Shown here one piece after another: positions 59,562 through 64,000 of a DNA stretch of 64,000 nucleotides (within the stretch, counting starts at the first letter, position 1; each line of letters begins with the position of its first letter). This stretch comes from Saccharomyces uvarum (lineage: Eukaryota; Ascomycota; Saccharomycetes; Saccharomycetales; Saccharomycetaceae), in the NCBI GenBank assembly GCA_947243795.1, contig OX365940.1:806001-870000 (forward strand). The letters run 5' to 3'. Below the pieces are notes generated by a model. That model did no database searches. It saw only the letters and a list, made by a program, of their open reading frames with translations, and had not been told where the DNA came from. Made by a program: the position numbers and the translations under genes.

Positions 59562-59583
59562 TCCCCAACTTGCAAGTTGGAGA
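59562..59583. promoter_or_regulatory. ADH2 UAS1, Adr1-binding dyad
   Basis: A 22-bp inverted repeat centred on CCAACTTGCAAGTTGG, with TC at the left and AGA at the right, corresponds to the Adr1 dyad of S. cerevisiae ADH2, whose core I recall as CCAACTTATAAGTTGG. Only the central two bases and one outer base differ. It lies 253-274 bp upstream of the ATG. It should bind two Adr1 monomers when glucose is used up. Confidence 0.9.
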
Positions 59584-59585
59584 TG

Positions 59586-59597
59586 GCCGTTGTTCCG
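59586..59597 (+). promoter_or_regulatory. Candidate UAS2 (Cat8/CSRE-type) element of ADH2
   Basis: GCCGTTGTTCCG agrees with the CSRE pattern YCCRTYNRNCCG at ten of twelve positions and lies just upstream of the Adr1 dyad. In S. cerevisiae the second activating element of ADH2 binds Cat8. CAT8 is also in this window. The exact boundary of the element is inferred. Confidence 0.55.
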
Positions 59598-59931
59598 GTG
59601 CCAGGTCAGGCCGGTGAAAATGGGTAGTTTCGTGTCTTATGGGAAAAAACGTCATTTTTGGGCGAATGCCGTTGATGAAGACAAAAATCCCTTAATTAAG
59701 CATCAGCATAGGTGATTAGAAAGGAAGCTTTAGTCAGATAAAGGCTGTGTCACTGGAGAACCGGATCGTAAAGGCAAATTTTAGATAAACTTAGTTGGAG
59801 TTCTTGGCGCCTGAAATTGGAGAGACCGGTTTTTTCACTTATTTACCTTTTTGTTGTGCCCCTTTTACCAACAATCAGTTTAAGAATCACACTTGTTGGC
59901 AAGCCAGCATTTCAGTTACTCAAGACAAACA

Positions 59932-62900
59932 ATGAGTTCCGAAGACGAATTGGGAAGCATTGGTACCGTGTCGCACGGTACCCCCATGAATAAGACCATT
60001 GACAGTATTCTTCCACAGTTTGATGAAGAGGTAGAGTCCTTGCTGGAGGACAGCTTCACGTGGAACATTCCCGACTGGAACGAGCTGACGGATCCGAAGT
60101 ACAGCTCTCCCAAGTTCAGAATAGGTGACTTCGAATGGGATATCCTGTTGTTCCCGCAGGGGAACCATAACAAGGGCGTTGCGGTGTATCTGGAGCCTCA
60201 TCCAGAGGAAAAATTGGATGAGGCCACGGGGGAGATGAAGCCGGTTGATCCGGATTGGTATTGCTGTGCGCAGTTTGCCATTGGAATCTCCAGGCCCGGA
60301 AATGATGAGTCCGTCAACCTGGTTAACAAATCTCACCACCGGTTCAACGCACTTGATTCAGACTGGGGGTTCGCGAATTTGATAGAGTTGAACAACTTGA
60401 AACAGCCTTCAAAGGGAAGACCGCTCTCGTTCTTGAACGAAGGGAGCTTGAATATAACAGCGTTTGTCCGCATATTGAAGGACCCTACGGGTGTCTTATG
60501 GCACAATTTCTTGAATTATGACTCCAAAAAGGTGACTGGTTACGTCGGGTTTCGAAATCAAGGTGCCACATGCTATTTGAATTCGCTGCTGCAGTCGTAT
60601 TACTTTACGAAATATTTTAGGAAACTGGTATACGAAATACCCACTGAACACGAAAGCCCCAACAACAGCGTTCCCCTGGCTTTACAAAGGGCTTTCTACC
60701 AGTTGCAAGTGTCTGATACACCATTGGACACTATGGAGTTGACCAGGTCCTTTGGTTGGGATACCGCTGAATCCTTCACCCAGCACGATGTGCAGGAATT
60801 GAACAGAATATTGATGGACAGACTAGAAAATAACATGAAGGGCACGCCCGTAGAGGGGAAGCTGAATGAGATATTTGTGGGTAGGATGAAAAGTTACATC
60901 AAATGTATTGATGTTGATTACGAATCTTCCAGAGTGGAAGATTTCTGGGATTTGCAAATGAACGTTAAAAATTTCAAGAATTTACAAGAGTCCTTCGATA
61001 ACTACATCGAGATGGAGCTAATGAATGGCGAAAACCAGTATGCGGCACAAGACTACGGTTTGCAAGACGCTCAGAAGGGTGTTATATTCGAATCGTTCCC
61101 TCCTGTTTTGCACTTGCAATTGAAACGGTTCGAATATGACTTCAATTACGATCAGATGATAAAGGTTAACGACAAATATGAATTCCCTGAAACGATCGAC
61201 TTATCACCCTTTGTTGATAAAGACGTATTAAAGAAAACGTTGAACTCTGGAGATAACGGCAATCCTTATATTTACAATTTGCATGGAGTCTTGGTCCACT
61301 CTGGTGATATATCCACCGGACATTACTACACATTGATTAAACCTGGTGTTGAAGATCAATGGTTCCGATTCGATGACGAACGAGTTTGGAGAGTCACCAA
61401 GAAGCAAGTTTTCCAAGAAAATTTTGGATGTGATAGGCTACCCGATGAAAAAGTTCGCACAATGACCAGGGATGACTATCAGAATTATATCATCCAGCGC
61501 CACACAAGCGCTTATATGCTTGTGTATATCCGTCAAGACCAAGAGCAGGATTTGCTGCGTCCGGTCGCGGAATCTGATGTTCCTAAACACGTAATCACAA
61601 GAGTTAGAGAAGAAATCAAAGAACGTGAGGCAAGAGAAAAGGAAATCAAAGAAGCCCATCTATACGTTACGCTCAGGTTGCATTCGATGAAGGAATTTAT
61701 TCATTATGAAGGGTTCGATTATTTCCCCCACGATGGATTTAGGCTTTTCACCGAGGAACTTAATGACTCCAACTTGCAGCAAGTCAGTCTGAGAGTCTTG
61801 AGGACAACTAAGTTATCTGATATATTTGCAACTATCAAGGACTCCATGAATATCCCAATGGAAAGAGACGTCAAATACTGGAAAATGGATTACCGCAGAA
61901 ATAATACTTTACGTTTAACGCAACCTATAAACTTTGACTCTGCAAATATCACTTTGCAAGAGGCATTGAAAAACGAAAACAAAAGAACTTTGGAAATACA
62001 GTACGGAGAAGGTGGCGCGGCCAGTGCTGATGAAGTAGATAAAAGACCTTTAGAAACTGTATCCTTCTTGGATCTCTTCATCGAAGAGCCCTACTTGGAA
62101 TTGCAATTTTTGAGTAAGTTAAAAGAGGCTTCTTTAATTTCAAAGACTCAGCTTGATGATGAATTGATATCCAATATTAGAGTCAATCTTCCAAAATTAA
62201 TAGAGGGGGGGGTAGAGCCCCTTTTTGCCGCGGAAAATAACTCCAATTTGTTGTTTGTGAAGAAGTATGACCCACGCGCCCAAAAACTACTAGGGTTTGG
62301 CCACTTTGCCGTAAACCAGTTGCAACAACTAACCGATTTGTCTGCAATTATTGAAAAAAGCATCGGAGGTTCCGACGAAAAGTTAACTTTCTACGAAGAG
62401 GTGCAACCGGGAACCCTTAATGACATATACATGAAAGAAACAGTGTACGACGCTGACGTAGACACCGGTGATATAATCTCGTTTGAGATATCAAACGTTG
62501 TCCTCCCTGATACTTTCCCAGTTTACGCAACGATCAAAGATTTCTACTCATATCTGAGATATCGCGTGAAATTAAAGTTTTCAAAAGTTGATGGGTCAAG
62601 CGAGGAGTATGGCGTTAGTAACGCGATCTCAGAGAGCTTTGAATTCTGGATATCTGCTCATGCAACATATGACGATCTTGCTAGAATGGTGTCGAAGTTT
62701 GCACACGTTGAGCCAGAATATTTAAAGATCTTTGCCCTTTATTCCAATGGAAGATTCGTGCTAAAATCAACCTCAATTTTGAACGACTACCTCTTGAAAG
62801 ATTTCAATTGTGACCAGATCCCACCTTTTGCGTTTGAAGTTTTGTCAGTACCTTTGAAAGAGTTAGAACGATTGAGACCTATCAAATTGTACTGGTTAAA

Positions 62901-63624
62901 AAACAGCTATATCCATTACCAATGCTTTGAATTTGAAGTTGCTAATGACTACACGGAAACTCAGTTCTTGGAAAAAGTGCAGAACAAGATTGGCTTCACC
63001 GATGAAGAAAAGGGGAACATTTTGCTTTGGACTAATTCGAATTTCCAGTTTCAAGGTCTATTATCAGATCAAAACACGTTCAAAGATGTGAGCAAAAACT
63101 CTTTACTTTTCGGTAGAATCTTGCCCGAAGAATCGAAGTTGTTTAGAGAATTAAATCGCCTAGAAAACGTTCAAGCATCCTCATCAGAAGATTTCATGGG
63201 CGATGAAAATGTGACGGACAGACCAATAGATGATGAGCAAGATCTTGGAATGGTAACAGAAGGTTCTAAAGACATCAAGGGGCGTATAGTGGTTGTTCAG
63301 CAATATTTCAAAGATCTCGAAAATAGACATGGGATATCTTTCTTATTCAATTTGATACCAGATGAACCATTCCCAAAGACAAGAGATCGTCTTCATGCGA
63401 AGTTTGGTCTGGGACAGAAGGAATTCTCGAAGATCAAACTAAGTGTTGGCTACTCTACCGAAGAGGGTACAGTGTTTAGAACTTTGCAAGGGTTTTCAGA
63501 CGAAGAACTAGAAAAGATTGTACTGTATGATATTATGTCCAATTTGGATTACATCTACATGGATCATCCAGATAGATTGAGATCACATTCTTCTTACGAT
63601 AGACCAATGATTATCAAAAACTAA
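59932..63624 (+). CDS. UBP15: Ubp15, USP7-like deubiquitinase
   Basis: Ubiquitin-specific protease, the yeast relative of human USP7, that acts at the endosome and peroxisome and in cell-cycle entry. The 1230-residue product has the S. cerevisiae length. The MATH/TRAF-like domain spans about 38-185. The catalytic domain starts at GYVGFRNQGATCYLNSLLQ, with Cys214 as nucleophile; the His box is HSGDISTGHYYTLIKP. The C-terminal half contains the USP7-type ubiquitin-like folds. The frame is open 13 codons upstream of 59932, but the ATG there gives the known MSSEDELGSIGTV start. A run of eight G (62195-62202) lies in the coding sequence within EGGVEP. Confidence 0.97.
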   Translation: MSSEDELGSIGTVSHGTPMNKTIDSILPQFDEEVESLLEDSFTWNIPDWNELTDPKYSSPKFRIGDFEWDILLFPQGNHNKGVAVYLEPHPEEKLDEATGEMKPVDPDWYCCAQFAIGISRPGNDESVNLVNKSHHRFNALDSDWGFANLIELNNLKQPSKGRPLSFLNEGSLNITAFVRILKDPTGVLWHNFLNYDSKKVTGYVGFRNQGATCYLNSLLQSYYFTKYFRKLVYEIPTEHESPNNSVPLALQRAFYQLQVSDTPLDTMELTRSFGWDTAESFTQHDVQELNRILMDRLENNMKGTPVEGKLNEIFVGRMKSYIKCIDVDYESSRVEDFWDLQMNVKNFKNLQESFDNYIEMELMNGENQYAAQDYGLQDAQKGVIFESFPPVLHLQLKRFEYDFNYDQMIKVNDKYEFPETIDLSPFVDKDVLKKTLNSGDNGNPYIYNLHGVLVHSGDISTGHYYTLIKPGVEDQWFRFDDERVWRVTKKQVFQENFGCDRLPDEKVRTMTRDDYQNYIIQRHTSAYMLVYIRQDQEQDLLRPVAESDVPKHVITRVREEIKEREAREKEIKEAHLYVTLRLHSMKEFIHYEGFDYFPHDGFRLFTEELNDSNLQQVSLRVLRTTKLSDIFATIKDSMNIPMERDVKYWKMDYRRNNTLRLTQPINFDSANITLQEALKNENKRTLEIQYGEGGAASADEVDKRPLETVSFLDLFIEEPYLELQFLSKLKEASLISKTQLDDELISNIRVNLPKLIEGGVEPLFAAENNSNLLFVKKYDPRAQKLLGFGHFAVNQLQQLTDLSAIIEKSIGGSDEKLTFYEEVQPGTLNDIYMKETVYDADVDTGDIISFEISNVVLPDTFPVYATIKDFYSYLRYRVKLKFSKVDGSSEEYGVSNAISESFEFWISAHATYDDLARMVSKFAHVEPEYLKIFALYSNGRFVLKSTSILNDYLLKDFNCDQIPPFAFEVLSVPLKELERLRPIKLYWLKNSYIHYQCFEFEVANDYTETQFLEKVQNKIGFTDEEKGNILLWTNSNFQFQGLLSDQNTFKDVSKNSLLFGRILPEESKLFRELNRLENVQASSSEDFMGDENVTDRPIDDEQDLGMVTEGSKDIKGRIVVVQQYFKDLENRHGISFLFNLIPDEPFPKTRDRLHAKFGLGQKEFSKIKLSVGYSTEEGTVFRTLQGFSDEELEKIVLYDIMSNLDYIYMDHPDRLRSHSSYDRPMIIKN

Positions 63625-64000
63625 TATACCTTACGATTTAGCTTTGATGTTTTCTTTACTCTTTTTTTATAATTGGGATGCCTTTTCATTTTTTCTTTTG
63701 TATGATTAAGCAATTTTATTCAGTTTTTATTTTGCTCAAGTGATGCCAAGTATATACACGTACAAATGTAGGTATATTTATAACTATAAATTAGAAGTTA
63801 CATTGTAGACAAAAGGACTCGTTGTCAGGAGGAAGGGATAGATTGAACAATCTATTTTACAATTATGTATTAGCATAAACATATACTTTACATTAAACAC
63901 ATAAATAAAGAAATACCGTGATAAGAATGGGAAAGTAAATATGGAAAGCTTATCTCTTTTCCAATTAGTGGTTGGGGGGGGGGGGGGGGGGAATGGAGAC
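63625..64000. other. Region downstream of UBP15
   Basis: These 376 bp follow the UBP15 stop. The first 150 bp are T-rich with TATATA-type 3'-end signals. No gene is seen; in S. cerevisiae the next gene is SCW10 on the minus strand, and its 3' end must lie beyond this window. A long G-run is near the right edge. Confidence 0.55.
63974..63991. repeat. G18 homopolymer
   Basis: Eighteen consecutive G, ten bases from the window edge. Runs of G this long are rare in yeast, where homopolymers are nearly all A or T. It may be real or an assembly error. Confidence 0.85.

Larger units (their letters stand above)
59310..59931. other. Divergent ADH2-UBP15 promoter region
   Basis: This 622-bp spacer lies between two divergent genes. 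The ADH2 side holds the TATA box, the Adr1 dyad and a Cat8-type element, listed separately. The UBP15 side holds a GACCGGTTTTTTC stretch near 59824-59836 and AT-rich sequence. No small gene is seen. Confidence 0.7.

Noticed and set aside
59920-60339. 139-codon minus-strand frame overlapping the 5' part of UBP15
   Set aside because: It corresponds in position to a dubious S. cerevisiae frame and is antisense to well-conserved coding sequence.

Overview
This window is nuclear DNA from a budding yeast of the genus Saccharomyces. It carries a continuous, collinear block of 32 protein genes that I recognise as the right arm of S. cerevisiae chromosome XIII, from BUL1 (YMR275C) to UBP15 (YMR304W). 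Every gene is in the S. cerevisiae order and orientation. The proteins differ from the S. cerevisiae versions as I remember them: conserved enzymes such as Has1, Ade4 and Prc1 are nearly identical, while Aep2, Jnm1, Abz2 and Cat8 have clearly diverged. I therefore infer a non-cerevisiae Saccharomyces, but I cannot name the species from memory alone.

Layout. 0-11 kb: ubiquitin genes BUL1 and DSK2 share a divergent promoter, followed by the RNA polymerase II CTD phosphatase FCP1, the phosphopentomutase/phosphoglucomutase PRM15 and the membrane transporter ATR2. 11-21.4 kb: the gluconeogenic activator CAT8, then GPI12, AEP2 and RIT1. 21.4-22.3 kb: a Ty solo LTR with a perfect 5-bp target duplication, lying upstream of an intron-containing tRNA-Tyr. 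22-34 kb: YKU70, NGL2, MRPL33, DSS1, HSH155 and ABZ2. 34-45 kb: HAS1, TDA1, the spliced gene GOT1, HER2, JNM1, YMR295C and LCB1. 45-57 kb: PRC1, LIP1, DYN3, ADE4, ATM1 and YME2. 57-64 kb: an unrecognised 122-codon gene candidate with a smaller companion frame, then ADH2 with its Adr1 dyad, and UBP15.

Functional links. The window holds both CAT8 and one of its known targets, ADH2, whose promoter keeps the Adr1 dyad and a Cat8-type element. LCB1 and LIP1 both act in early sphingolipid synthesis. AEP2, MRPL33, DSS1, HER2, ATM1 and YME2 all act in mitochondria. HAS1 and RIT1 both carry PAC plus RRPE elements, the usual mark of the ribosome-biogenesis regulon.

The main candidate for something undescribed is the coding-looking stretch between YME2 and ADH2 (57134-57740, minus strand), where I recall no annotated S. 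cerevisiae gene. I found no CRISPR array, no full-length transposon and no viral genes.
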